Below are positions 35,292 to 44,180 of a DNA stretch of 64,000 bases, in pieces. Numbering within the stretch: the first letter of the stretch is position 1; each line of letters opens with the position of its first letter. Both the position numbers and the translations under genes were made by a program. The notes beneath the pieces are model-generated. The model was not told the DNA's origin and ran no database searches. It was given only the letters and a program-made list of their open reading frames with translations. The stretch comes from Aphanothece hegewaldii CCALA 016 (GTDB lineage: Bacteria; Cyanobacteriota; Cyanobacteriia; Cyanobacteriales; Microcystaceae): the NCBI RefSeq assembly GCF_003007785.1, contig NZ_PXOH01000010.1, positions 83,171 through 147,170 of the forward strand. Reading direction: 5' to 3'.

Positions 35292-38200
35292 TTATACTTT
35301 AATTCCCAAAACCTGAGTATAGGCTCCTCTAGCTTGAGTAACTCCTATTGTACGTTGAGAAGCTTCGATCATAGGACGACGCAAACTAACAACAATAAAC
35401 TGTGCTTGTTGAGCTTGTTTTTGGATCATTTTAGAGAGTTTTTCGACATTTGCACCATCTAAAAACATATCGACTTCATCAAAAGCATAAAAGGGAGAAG
35501 GGCGATATTTTTGTAAAGAAAAAATAAAACTTAAAGCAGTTAAAGACTTTTCACCACCAGACATAGAACTTAATCTTTGTACGGGTTTTCCTTTGGGATG
35601 AGCGACTAAATTTAATCCCCCATTAAATGGATCTTCTGCATCTTCTAATTGTAAATATCCATCACCATCAGAAAGTGTCGCAAAAATTACTTTAAAATTT
35701 TCATTAACTGCGTCAAAAGCTTCTTTAAAAGCTCGAAATCTTAGAGTAGTAAAATTTTCAATTCTTAAAAGTAGTTCGGTTCTTTCTCCTTGAAGAGTGG
35801 TTAATTTATTCTTTAATTCTTCTATTCTTTCTTGAGTTTTTTCATATTCTTCTAAAGCTAACATATTAACGGGTTCCATTGCTTCTAAGCGTTTTTGTCC
35901 TAAACGTATATCATTTTGGAGCTTTTCAATTTGAACGGTTATACTTTCATTTTCAGAAAAATTTTCTAATACTTCGGGTAATTCGTTTTGATTTTGTTTA
36001 ATTTGTTCTTGTAAAGTTTCTAATGCTTCTTTTCTTTCTTGTTGATTAATAATTAATTTTTCTTGCTTCCAAGTTAATTGTTGCTGTTGGTTTTGTAATG
36101 AATGTAATATATTTTCTATTTGATTTCGTTGTTGTTTGGTTTCTCCTAATGTCTCATTCAGTTTTTCTAATAATGTTTCTGTTTCTATAATTTGATTATT
36201 AAAAGAATTTACATCAGTCTGTAAATTAATTTTTTGCTGAAGATTCTTTTCTTTTTGTTTTTCTAAACTATTCAAATTTTGCTCTAATTCTCTAATTTTG
36301 TCTTTAATTCTTCTATCGCTATTTTCTAAATCTTTTAAATAAGATTCTTTTGCTCTTAAATTATGTTCTTTTTGTTGTAATTTTTCTTCAATTAATTTAA
36401 GATTATTTTGAATATCTTGCCATTCTTGGTGTGTTTTTGATTCTTCTAATTTAGATAGTTTTTCTTGTTCTTCTTGCAACTTTTGTTCTAAATCAGGAAT
36501 TTCTAAAGTCAAAATTTGTAACCGTAGTTGAGCATTTTCTAAAGCTTGTTCATTTTGTAATAACTGTTTAGCGAGTTCGTTTTTTTCTAAAGACAAACGG
36601 TGCATATCTTTTTGTAACTGTTCAAAATATAATTGTTTTTCTCTACCATTTTGACGCAATTCTGTTATTTCTTGAGTTAGCTTTCTGACTTGAGATGTTT
36701 TTTCTAAAATTAACTCATCACTTCTCGATAAAATCTGCTCAATTTCAGTTAAACGACGCTTAAAAATTTCTGCTTCTTCTGATTCTTTAGGATTCGTTGT
36801 ACCGAAGTGTATAGTAGAACGATTCGGTTGACTTCCTCCTGTCATTGCACCACTCATTTCTAATAATTCACCTTCTAAAGTAACGATTCGATAATCACCT
36901 AAATATCGTCTCGCATCATCTATATTTTCAAAAATAACAGTACTCCCAAAAATATAGGCAAAAACAGCATTATAACGAGAATGATAGGTGACTAAATTAA
37001 CCGCTAAATCAATAAATCCTTTAGCATATTTTAGTGTTGAAATATCTTGCAATCGTTGGGAACGTATTTTATTAAGGGGTAAAAAAGTTGCTCGTCCAGC
37101 GCGTTTTTGTTTGAGTAAAGCAATACCAGCAGATGCTACACTATCATCATCGACGACAACATGACCTAATCTTGCACCCGCAGCAATTTCTAAAGCTAAT
37201 TGATATTGTGGTTTAACCTCCCCTAAAGAAGCAACTAAACCACAAACACCGGGTAAGTCTGATTGTAAAATAATTTGAGTCGCATAAGTTCCTTGTACTT
37301 CGTTTTGTGCTTGTTTGGTTGCTTCGAGTTTATCGAGTTCTCTTTGTTTGTCTCGTTGTTCTTTTTGCAGACGTTTTTGGGTATCTTGTTGTAAGGTGAG
37401 AAGTTGTTCTTGTATGGTTAATTGTTGTGCTAATTCTTTAAAAGTTTGTTCAAAGTTATTGACATCTTGAGATAAATTTTCTGCTTCAGTTGTTTTATTA
37501 GTTATTTCACTTATCGTAAGTTTTAAGCGTTGCGTTTGTTCTGTGATGGTAATTTGTAAACTCTGATATCGTTCGTTGAGTTGTGCTTGTTCGGTTCGAT
37601 AAGGGTTAAGTTGTTCTTGTAAATGATTAATTTTGCGAGATAAATTAGTTTGTTCTTGTACCCATGCTTCGGATGCTGCTGCGAGGGTTTGTGCTTGAAT
37701 TCTGTTTTGTACAAGTGTATCTTTAAAGTGTTTATGCTGCTGAGATAAAATCGGTAATTGTTCGGTTTCTATAGTAATTTTTTCGCTGATGATTTGGGTT
37801 AATTGCTGGTGATATTGTTTAATTTCTTGTTGGATACGTTCAGCATCATTATGATGGGTTGAAATTAGCGTTTCTAGTTCTTGTTGTCGTTGAATAAGTT
37901 GCTGACGTTGTGCTTGTTGGGTAACGAGTTGGGAAGAAAGGAATAAATGTTCTTCTTCTCCTAATGCTTTGACTTTAGTATTAAATTGTTCAAGTTCTGT
38001 TGTGGTTTGTTGTATTTGAGTGTTTATTGTAGTGAGTTGGGTTTGTAGTTGAATTGCTTCGGTGTCTCCTGTGGTAATTTGAGTTTGTAAATGTTGATAT
38101 TGTTCTTTGAGCAAGTACCATTTTAAAACAACTTCTTTGCGTTGTTTATTTTGGATGTCTGCTTTAAGTTTTTGATATTTTTCTGCTTTGATGCGGTCTG

Positions 38201-38843
38201 TGTCGAGTCGTAAAAGCGATCGCGTTAATTCTTGTTCTATAATATGACAACGGTCTTCTCGTTCGCGTACTGATTCTAAGGTTTTGAGCGTCTTCTCGAT
38301 TTTACGGTCAAATTCAGCAACTCCAGCTAATTCATCAATAATTTCTCGTCTTTCTTTGGAGTTCATCGTAATAATTCGCGTCACATCCCCCTGTAAAACA
38401 ACGTTATAACCTTCGGGATAAATGCGAAAACGGTTTAATTGTTCGTGCAATTCACTAACGGTACAAAGTTCACCGTTAATGTAATAAGTTGAGGTGTAGT
38501 TTCCCCCTTTTCCCACCCGTAAACGTCGGGTAACAGTCCATTCTCGATGATAACCATTTCCGTTATTTTCTTCAGCTTCTGACACATCAAAAGTCACCGA
38601 GACGCTTGCTTCAGTGGTATTGCGATGAGTGCCATGATTATGATTTACTAAATCGGGTAATCTTTCCGCACGCATTCCTTTAGAAGACGCTAACCCTAAA
38701 CAAAATAGTAGCGCATCTAAAATATTTGATTTTCCTGAACCATTGGGACCAGAAACAACCGTAAAACCAGGTAACAAGGGAATAGGAGTCGTTCCACCAA
38801 ATGATTTAAAGTGGGATAGTTCCACCCGCTTAATATAGACCAT
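35292..38843 (-). CDS. smc: Chromosome segregation ATPase SMC
   Basis: An 1183-residue SMC of standard length. The N-terminal head has Walker A GPNGSGKSN, two coiled coils (about 170-510 and 680-1030) flank the hinge (about 520-660, with GAMTGGSQPNRS), and the C-terminal head carries the signature LSSMSGGEKSLTALS and Walker B YAFDEVDMFLD. SMC with ScpA/ScpB forms bacterial condensin. It starts VYIKRVELSHFKSFGG, matching the family. The DUF3782 gene lies downstream on the same strand. Confidence 0.97.
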   Translation of the reverse strand: MVYIKRVELSHFKSFGGTTPIPLLPGFTVVSGPNGSGKSNILDALLFCLGLASSKGMRAERLPDLVNHNHGTHRNTTEASVSVTFDVSEAEENNGNGYHREWTVTRRLRVGKGGNYTSTYYINGELCTVSELHEQLNRFRIYPEGYNVVLQGDVTRIITMNSKERREIIDELAGVAEFDRKIEKTLKTLESVREREDRCHIIEQELTRSLLRLDTDRIKAEKYQKLKADIQNKQRKEVVLKWYLLKEQYQHLQTQITTGDTEAIQLQTQLTTINTQIQQTTTELEQFNTKVKALGEEEHLFLSSQLVTQQAQRQQLIQRQQELETLISTHHNDAERIQQEIKQYHQQLTQIISEKITIETEQLPILSQQHKHFKDTLVQNRIQAQTLAAASEAWVQEQTNLSRKINHLQEQLNPYRTEQAQLNERYQSLQITITEQTQRLKLTISEITNKTTEAENLSQDVNNFEQTFKELAQQLTIQEQLLTLQQDTQKRLQKEQRDKQRELDKLEATKQAQNEVQGTYATQIILQSDLPGVCGLVASLGEVKPQYQLALEIAAGARLGHVVVDDDSVASAGIALLKQKRAGRATFLPLNKIRSQRLQDISTLKYAKGFIDLAVNLVTYHSRYNAVFAYIFGSTVIFENIDDARRYLGDYRIVTLEGELLEMSGAMTGGSQPNRSTIHFGTTNPKESEEAEIFKRRLTEIEQILSRSDELILEKTSQVRKLTQEITELRQNGREKQLYFEQLQKDMHRLSLEKNELAKQLLQNEQALENAQLRLQILTLEIPDLEQKLQEEQEKLSKLEESKTHQEWQDIQNNLKLIEEKLQQKEHNLRAKESYLKDLENSDRRIKDKIRELEQNLNSLEKQKEKNLQQKINLQTDVNSFNNQIIETETLLEKLNETLGETKQQRNQIENILHSLQNQQQQLTWKQEKLIINQQERKEALETLQEQIKQNQNELPEVLENFSENESITVQIEKLQNDIRLGQKRLEAMEPVNMLALEEYEKTQERIEELKNKLTTLQGERTELLLRIENFTTLRFRAFKEAFDAVNENFKVIFATLSDGDGYLQLEDAEDPFNGGLNLVAHPKGKPVQRLSSMSGGEKSLTALSFIFSLQKYRPSPFYAFDEVDMFLDGANVEKLSKMIQKQAQQAQFIVVSLRRPMIEASQRTIGVTQARGAYTQVLGIKV

Positions 38844-39219
38844 GAGCGCCGAAGTGAAGAAGTTATTATGAGAAAATTATGATAGTTCTGTCGTATTAAT
38901 TGATCTAGTTTAACAGTTGGACAGCTAGAACGTGTTTGATGTTCCGTATGCAAGAAGTAATTATTGATACATAATATATCCAAACCTATTGAAACGTGTT
39001 GCATCTCTAATTTTAAAAATGGTATAGAACACAACAAATTCTTGATATTAATGCGATAATAGGATTTAATCAATGCTTAAAGGAAAAATAATATCTTATT
39101 AAAATTGTTTCTATTCTAAAATCTGATGTTAAATTAAATTAAGTTTATTCACTTGGGTTAATCTACGAGATTCATTTACTTAATTAAATAGAGCATTCAA
39201 AATTTTAGAGTATCAGACT
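38844..39219. other. 376-base intergenic region, nothing recognised
   Basis: AT-rich sequence between divergent smc and the peptidoglycan-binding gene. No frame with an SD and no strong hairpin; it should contain both promoters. Confidence 0.45.
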
Positions 39220-39489
39220 ATGGGGATTATTTTATGTTCGTTTATTTTTTATACTGAAATCCAAGCTAAGAGTATGCCTACATTAAGTTTAGGGAGTCAA
39301 GGCGATTTAGTATTAATATTGCAGGAATATTTGTATCAAGCGGGTCATTATGATGGCTCAATTGATGGCTATTTTAACCTACAAACTTATGATGCAACTA
39401 GAGCGTTTCAACAGAGAGTAGGTATTTTTCCTCGTGGGATTGTTGACCCCACAACTTGGAAAGCTATTATAAATCATTACTATTATTGA
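39220..39489 (+). CDS. Small peptidoglycan-binding (PG_binding_1) protein
   Basis: An 89-residue protein. A short hydrophobic start (GIILCSFIFY) may be a signal peptide. Residues 22-82 are one PG_binding_1 repeat: LSLGSQGDLVLILQEYL, AGHYDGSIDGYFNLQT, ATRAFQQRVG and a final DPTTWKAI. Stand-alone binding domains of this kind attach to the cell wall. An upstream in-frame stop excludes a longer form. No catalytic domain. Confidence 0.8.
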   Translation: MGIILCSFIFYTEIQAKSMPTLSLGSQGDLVLILQEYLYQAGHYDGSIDGYFNLQTYDATRAFQQRVGIFPRGIVDPTTWKAIINHYYY

Positions 39490-39517
39490 GCCAATTACGG
39501 GTAAAACTAAGGACTTT

Positions 39518-40576
39518 TTAGGGTAAATTACGGATTAAATTAGCCAATCTTTCGGCACTATCTATATAGGCTAAACTAGCGGATTGAGTTGCCATAAAAT
39601 CTAGCTTTTGTGGTGAAGCGAGTAACTCTAAAACCTTTTTTTCGAGCAATTCTGATGATAATTCATCTTGACGATAAAGATAAGCTGCGTCTGCATCAGC
39701 GAACACTTTTGCATTATAAAATTGATGGTCTTCTGCTGCAAAGGGATAGGGAATGAGAATAGATGGAGTTTTTGTAACTGCTAATTCCGTTAAAGTTCCT
39801 GAACCTGAACGACTCACCGCAAGGGTTGCACGTTGCAATAATCCCGCCATATTTTCATAAAATGGTAAAGAAATATAGTGAGGATGCTTTAAAATATTTG
39901 CTTCTGGGTCATTTTCTCCCGTTAAATGAACTATATACGCTCCTGCGGCTAACCATGCGGCCGCGCATTGTCTGACGATTCGATTGAGTGCGACTGCACC
40001 TTGTGACCCCCCAACGACGACAATTAAAGGTACATCCGATTGTATATCTAAATCTAATGGTTGTGGTGCGAGAAACTGAGAACGAACAGGAGTACTCAGC
40101 CAAAGGGTTTTAGAACGTTTGAGATATTTCGCTGTTTCCGGAAAACCTAGTGCAACAGTATTACAAAAAGGTCCCAGAAAAGTTGTAACTTTGCCTGGGA
40201 TAGAATTCGATTCGTGTAAAATTACTGGGATATTTTGGAGTCGTGCAGCTAAAATAGTGGGACCGGCAATGTATCCACCTGTACTAAAAACAGCGTCTAT
40301 CTTTCTTTGTTTGAGAAGTTGTTGAACCTGAAAAATTGCTGCAATTTGACGAAAGAAAATTTGTAACGTCTTAAAACCTAAACGAGTTTGAAACCCTTCA
40401 ATCGGTATAGTATGAAGAGGGTAGCATTTTGGAACTAAAGTCTGTTCCAAACGGTCAGGCACTCCTAACCATTCAATTTCATAATCCTTTAATTGTTCTG
40501 CTACTGCAAGAGCCGGGAATAGATGTCCTCCTGTTCCACTAGCAGCAATGAGTAACCGAGTGGGTGTTTGAGTCAT
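39518..40576 (-). CDS. murG: UDP-GlcNAc : lipid I transferase MurG
   Basis: A 352-residue glycosyltransferase. Markers include ASGTGGHLFPALAVAE (donor loop), HESNSIPGK, VVGGSQGAVALN and SRSGSGTLTELAVTKTPSILIPYP. MurG adds GlcNAc to undecaprenyl-PP-MurNAc-pentapeptide on the cytoplasmic membrane face to make lipid II. Standard length; convergent with the small PG-binding gene. Confidence 0.96.
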   Translation of the reverse strand: MTQTPTRLLIAASGTGGHLFPALAVAEQLKDYEIEWLGVPDRLEQTLVPKCYPLHTIPIEGFQTRLGFKTLQIFFRQIAAIFQVQQLLKQRKIDAVFSTGGYIAGPTILAARLQNIPVILHESNSIPGKVTTFLGPFCNTVALGFPETAKYLKRSKTLWLSTPVRSQFLAPQPLDLDIQSDVPLIVVVGGSQGAVALNRIVRQCAAAWLAAGAYIVHLTGENDPEANILKHPHYISLPFYENMAGLLQRATLAVSRSGSGTLTELAVTKTPSILIPYPFAAEDHQFYNAKVFADADAAYLYRQDELSSELLEKKVLELLASPQKLDFMATQSASLAYIDSAERLANLIRNLP

Positions 40577-40665
40577 TCGCTTAAACTAAAATTGAATGGT
40601 TAAATCTTACTACCAACTAACACTTATTACAACTGAACAATTTATCCAGATACAACAAATTACCA

Positions 40666-41475
40666 ATGCCTCATTTTAATTCACTCCAACAACGTTTTCT
40701 GATTAAATTTTTTAGCTATACGCTTCCTTTTCTCCTCAGTTGTGGCCTGACTTTAAGCATTTCTAAATCATTACAAGCGGCCAATACTTCAGCTAATGCC
40801 CCCGTCGAGTTAAAAAATATGATTAGTCAACTGGAAACAGCCGCTAATCAAAAAAATATTAAGCAGGTGATGAATTCATATAGCCCAGATTTTAAGAATT
40901 CTGATGGGTTAAACTATAATACTTTAAGCCAATCACTAACCAAATTTTGGGAGCAATTTAGTCAAGTTAAGTACACGACAACTATAGATTCATGGGAAAA
41001 GCAAGGCGATAAATTAATTGCAATGACAACGACAACCATTCAAGGAACTGGCAAACTGAAAGGAAGACCTGTTACTCTAAATTCAACGATTAAATCTCGT
41101 CAGCAATTCCAAGGACAAAAACTGCTTTATCAAGAAATTCTATCAGAACGCAATGAAATTACATCGGGACAAAATCCGCCTAAAGTTGAGATTCGGATTC
41201 CTGATAAAGTCAAAGCAGGGCAAGAATTCGATTTTGATGTAATTGTAACTGAACCCCTCGGAGATAGCTTACTCGCGGGTGCGGCAATGGATGAGAAAGT
41301 GGAAGGGGAAAGTTATTTAGACCCGAAAGCATTAGAATTAGAATTATTACCAGGTGGTGGGATTTTTAAGCGAGCTAAAGCCCCCATAACTCCTGAAAAT
41401 CATTGGGTATCTGCTATTCTAATTCGAGGAGATGGGATTATTTTAATTACGCAACGAGTAAAAGTTGAAAAGTAA
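40666..41475 (+). CDS. Secreted protein with NTF2/SnoaL-like domain
   Basis: A 269-residue exported protein. A signal peptide ends near SLQAANTS. Residues 45-145 look like an NTF2-like domain (MISQLETAANQKNIKQVMNSY... FWEQFSQVKYTTTIDSW). The second half (about 165-265) is a beta-rich domain with KVEIRIPDKVKAGQEFDFDV, like an Ig-type module. No catalytic motif seen. Monocistronic, with a palindromic repeat acting as terminator. Confidence 0.6.
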   Translation: MPHFNSLQQRFLIKFFSYTLPFLLSCGLTLSISKSLQAANTSANAPVELKNMISQLETAANQKNIKQVMNSYSPDFKNSDGLNYNTLSQSLTKFWEQFSQVKYTTTIDSWEKQGDKLIAMTTTTIQGTGKLKGRPVTLNSTIKSRQQFQGQKLLYQEILSERNEITSGQNPPKVEIRIPDKVKAGQEFDFDVIVTEPLGDSLLAGAAMDEKVEGESYLDPKALELELLPGGGIFKRAKAPITPENHWVSAILIRGDGIILITQRVKVEK

Positions 41476-41492
41476 TTTGATTAATATGATTT

Positions 41493-41515
41493 GGGTTTGG
41501 TTTTCAAACCCTTTT
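41493..41515 (+). terminator. Palindromic repeat acting as terminator
   Basis: GGGTTTGG (41493-41500), TTT, TCAAACCC (41504-41511), then TTTT. Same arms as the 18844 and 33078 repeats with one G-U pair, here with a T-run after it, directly behind the NTF2-like gene. Confidence 0.65.
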
Positions 41516-41568
41516 GAAAAGAAATTAGAATAAAAAAAGAGAAAAATCCGATCGCCACTTCTGATACC

Positions 41569-42315
41569 ATGATTCAGATAGACCCCTCACTCCGTCTACC
41601 AACCAGTGAAGAATTACCCGATTCTGACGATACACCTGTGGATAATGAAGATCAAAACTTTTTACCCAATCTTTTAGATGCTATCTTACATTCATTGTGG
41701 AAAGATCGTAATGATTGGTATTTTGGGGTAGATATGGGAATCTATCATACAACTGGAACTAATCCCAGAACCCCAGTTATTCCCGATGGATTTCTCAGTA
41801 TCGGTGTCGAACGCAGAAAAAGAGGGAAAAATCGCCCTAGCTATGTCGTGTGGGAAGAAAGAAATCAGACTGTACCGATTTTTGTTCTAGAAATGGTCTC
41901 CCACAGCTACGGCCAAGAATACGGCGAAAAAATGCACATTTATGCTAGATTAGGCGTTTTATACTATCTAATCTACAATCCTGAATTCTCAAAACGAGAT
42001 AAACATACACCATTTGAAATATACCGCTTAACCAACGGCGAATACCAACTACAAAGCGGTGAACCATTTTGGATGCCCGAAATCGGTCTAGGAATTGGAC
42101 GAAAAGAGTATAAATTAGGTATTGATGAACGAGAAATGCTATGTTGGTATGACTCGGAAGGTAATCCCTATCCGACTCCATCAGAAATGGCACAACAAGC
42201 TTTACAAGAATTAGAAACTAAGCAACAGGAGTTAGAAGCATCCCAACAACAAGCAACAGAACTAGCGCAGTTATTACAACAATACCGTCAGCGTTTTGGC
42301 AATTTACCCGAATAA
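41569..42315 (+). CDS. Uma2 family (DUF820) PD-(D/E)XK endonuclease-like protein
   Basis: A 248-residue protein. ILHSLWKDRNDWYFGVDMGIY, VIPDGFLSIGVERRK, VPIFVLEMVSHSYG and EKMHIYARLGVLYYLIYNP follow the Uma2 order, with the Asp and Glu of the active centre. A short Gln-rich coiled coil (about 205-240) ends it. The family is greatly expanded in cyanobacteria; its biological role is not known. It ends two bases before the convergent cimA gene. Confidence 0.85.
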   Translation: MIQIDPSLRLPTSEELPDSDDTPVDNEDQNFLPNLLDAILHSLWKDRNDWYFGVDMGIYHTTGTNPRTPVIPDGFLSIGVERRKRGKNRPSYVVWEERNQTVPIFVLEMVSHSYGQEYGEKMHIYARLGVLYYLIYNPEFSKRDKHTPFEIYRLTNGEYQLQSGEPFWMPEIGLGIGRKEYKLGIDEREMLCWYDSEGNPYPTPSEMAQQALQELETKQQELEASQQQATELAQLLQQYRQRFGNLPE

Positions 42316-42317
42316 CT

Positions 42318-43949
42318 CTAACTCTGTACAACTGCTAGACTGGGAACTTCTTTGAGTAACAATCCGTATTCAATTCCTTCTACCACCGCTTGATAAGATG
42401 CGTCTAGAATATTCGGTGATACCCCTACCGTTGTCCAATGATTTTGACCATTACTCGACTCGACTAAAACTCTGGTTTTTGCTGAAGTTCCCGCACCACT
42501 ATCAAGAATTCTCACCTTATAATCAATTAGATGAAAATTAGCAATTTCTGGATAGAACTTGACTAACGCTTTACGCAAAGCCATGTCTAAAGCAGAAACG
42601 GGGCCATTACCCTCGGCAACCTCTAATAATTCTACGCCATCAACCCTCACCTTAATCGTGGCTACCGCATTACTACAAGACATTTCGACACTTTGCAACA
42701 TATCACAGTGTACCCGGAACCCTTTGAGTTCAAACAGTTCTTGTCGTTGTCCTAATGCTTCCCTCATCAATAATTCAAAGCTTGCTTCTGCGGCCTCAAA
42801 TTGATAACCTTCGCTTTCTAATGTTTTTAAACGTTCTAAAATCTGACGACAAGTAGGGTCATTTTTATTCAAATCAATCCCAAAATGTCCTGCTTTTGAT
42901 AATACATTACTTAATCCCGACTGGTCAGAAATTACGATTCTGCGTTGATTTCCGATCGCTTCAGGTTTAATATGTTCATAAGTAAAAGGATTTTTCGCCA
43001 CCGCAGAAACGTGTATCCCTCCTTTGTGGGCAAATGCCGAACGTCCGACAAAGGGCGCGTGTTCATCAGGGGCAAGATTAACGATTTCACTAATCAAGCG
43101 ACTGGTTTGAGTTAATTGTATCAGTTCCGATTCATCTAAACACTGATACCCCATTTTTAGCTGTAAATTCGGAATCACAGTACAAAGATTCGCATTGCCG
43201 CAGCGTTCACCATAACCATTCATCGTTCCTTGTACCATTCTGACCCCTTCCACGACAGCCGCTAAACTATTTGCCACCGCCAGTCCCGAATCATTATGAG
43301 TATGAATACCTAACTTAGGTGAACTGGGATCATCGGGAATAATATTTAAAGCGGTGACAACTTCCTGGACAATTTGGCTAATCTCATGGGGTAAAGTTCC
43401 GCCATTTGTATCGCAAAAAACTAGCCATTCTGCACCCGCCTTAAGTGCCGTCTCTAAAGTTTGTAGCGCGTAGACGGGATTTTTTTTATAACCATCGAAC
43501 CAATGTTCTGCATCATAAATGACTCGTCTTCCCTGACTAATGAGGTATTCAATCGTATCCCGAATCATTGCTAAATTTTCTTCTAGCGTGGTTTGAATGC
43601 CCTCTAAGACGTGGAGATCCCAAGATTTGCCGAAAATGGTCACCCATCGAGTACCAGCCGCTAAAATGGCTTGTAACATCTTATCTTGTGCTGCAACACC
43701 ATTCGGGCGACGTGTTGAACAAAAAGCCACTAATTCTGAATGTTTTAGCGGTTCTTCTTGCAATTTCCAGAAAAATTGCACATCTCTCGGATTAGCCCCA
43801 GGCCATCCCCCCTCAATAAACGGAATGCCTAAATCATCTAGCTTTCGGGCAATTTTGATCTTATCTTCTAAGGAAAGAGAAATCCCCTCTCTTTGCGCTC
43901 CATCTCTCAGGGTCGTATCATACAACAAAATTTTATTAGCACTATCCAT
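42318..43949 (-). CDS. cimA: (R)-citramalate synthase
   Basis: A 543-residue enzyme of the alpha-IPM/homocitrate synthase family. ILLYDTTLRDGAQREGISLS carries the metal Asp; later GIHTHNDSGLAVANSL holds the HxH metal site, and a C-terminal regulatory LeuA-type domain starts near residue 405. Length and the VEMSCSNAVATIKVRVDG domain favour citramalate synthase, which makes isoleucine from pyruvate and acetyl-CoA, over 2-isopropylmalate synthase. ATG 43949 is preferred; a TTG four codons upstream also opens the frame. Confidence 0.87.
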   Translation of the reverse strand: MDSANKILLYDTTLRDGAQREGISLSLEDKIKIARKLDDLGIPFIEGGWPGANPRDVQFFWKLQEEPLKHSELVAFCSTRRPNGVAAQDKMLQAILAAGTRWVTIFGKSWDLHVLEGIQTTLEENLAMIRDTIEYLISQGRRVIYDAEHWFDGYKKNPVYALQTLETALKAGAEWLVFCDTNGGTLPHEISQIVQEVVTALNIIPDDPSSPKLGIHTHNDSGLAVANSLAAVVEGVRMVQGTMNGYGERCGNANLCTVIPNLQLKMGYQCLDESELIQLTQTSRLISEIVNLAPDEHAPFVGRSAFAHKGGIHVSAVAKNPFTYEHIKPEAIGNQRRIVISDQSGLSNVLSKAGHFGIDLNKNDPTCRQILERLKTLESEGYQFEAAEASFELLMREALGQRQELFELKGFRVHCDMLQSVEMSCSNAVATIKVRVDGVELLEVAEGNGPVSALDMALRKALVKFYPEIANFHLIDYKVRILDSGAGTSAKTRVLVESSNGQNHWTTVGVSPNILDASYQAVVEGIEYGLLLKEVPSLAVVQS

Positions 43950-44180
43950 GAAAAAAGTCAAGGTGATTTAATATAATTTAATTTAACTTTAAATACTTTG
44001 AGCGATCGCTATTCTGTGAATCTAGCCGTCTTAGCCTACGATAACAGTAAAAGGAGAAAAAATCACCTGTTTTGATGACCCACACCTAATGATTACGGGT
44101 ATTCCCACTACGAGAGCTAATGTAATCACGGTAAAGTTAGAAATATAAAGAAACGTAAAGTACCCAGAAATCCTAACATC

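Noticed and set aside
37523..37714. Short open frames antisense or out of frame within smc, psbA and other large genes
   Set aside because: They are shadows of well-supported genes in other frames and have no start signals of their own.
43983..43990. GCGATCGC octamers such as this one
   Set aside because: These are HIP1 sites, very common in cyanobacterial genomes, and do not mark a specific function here.
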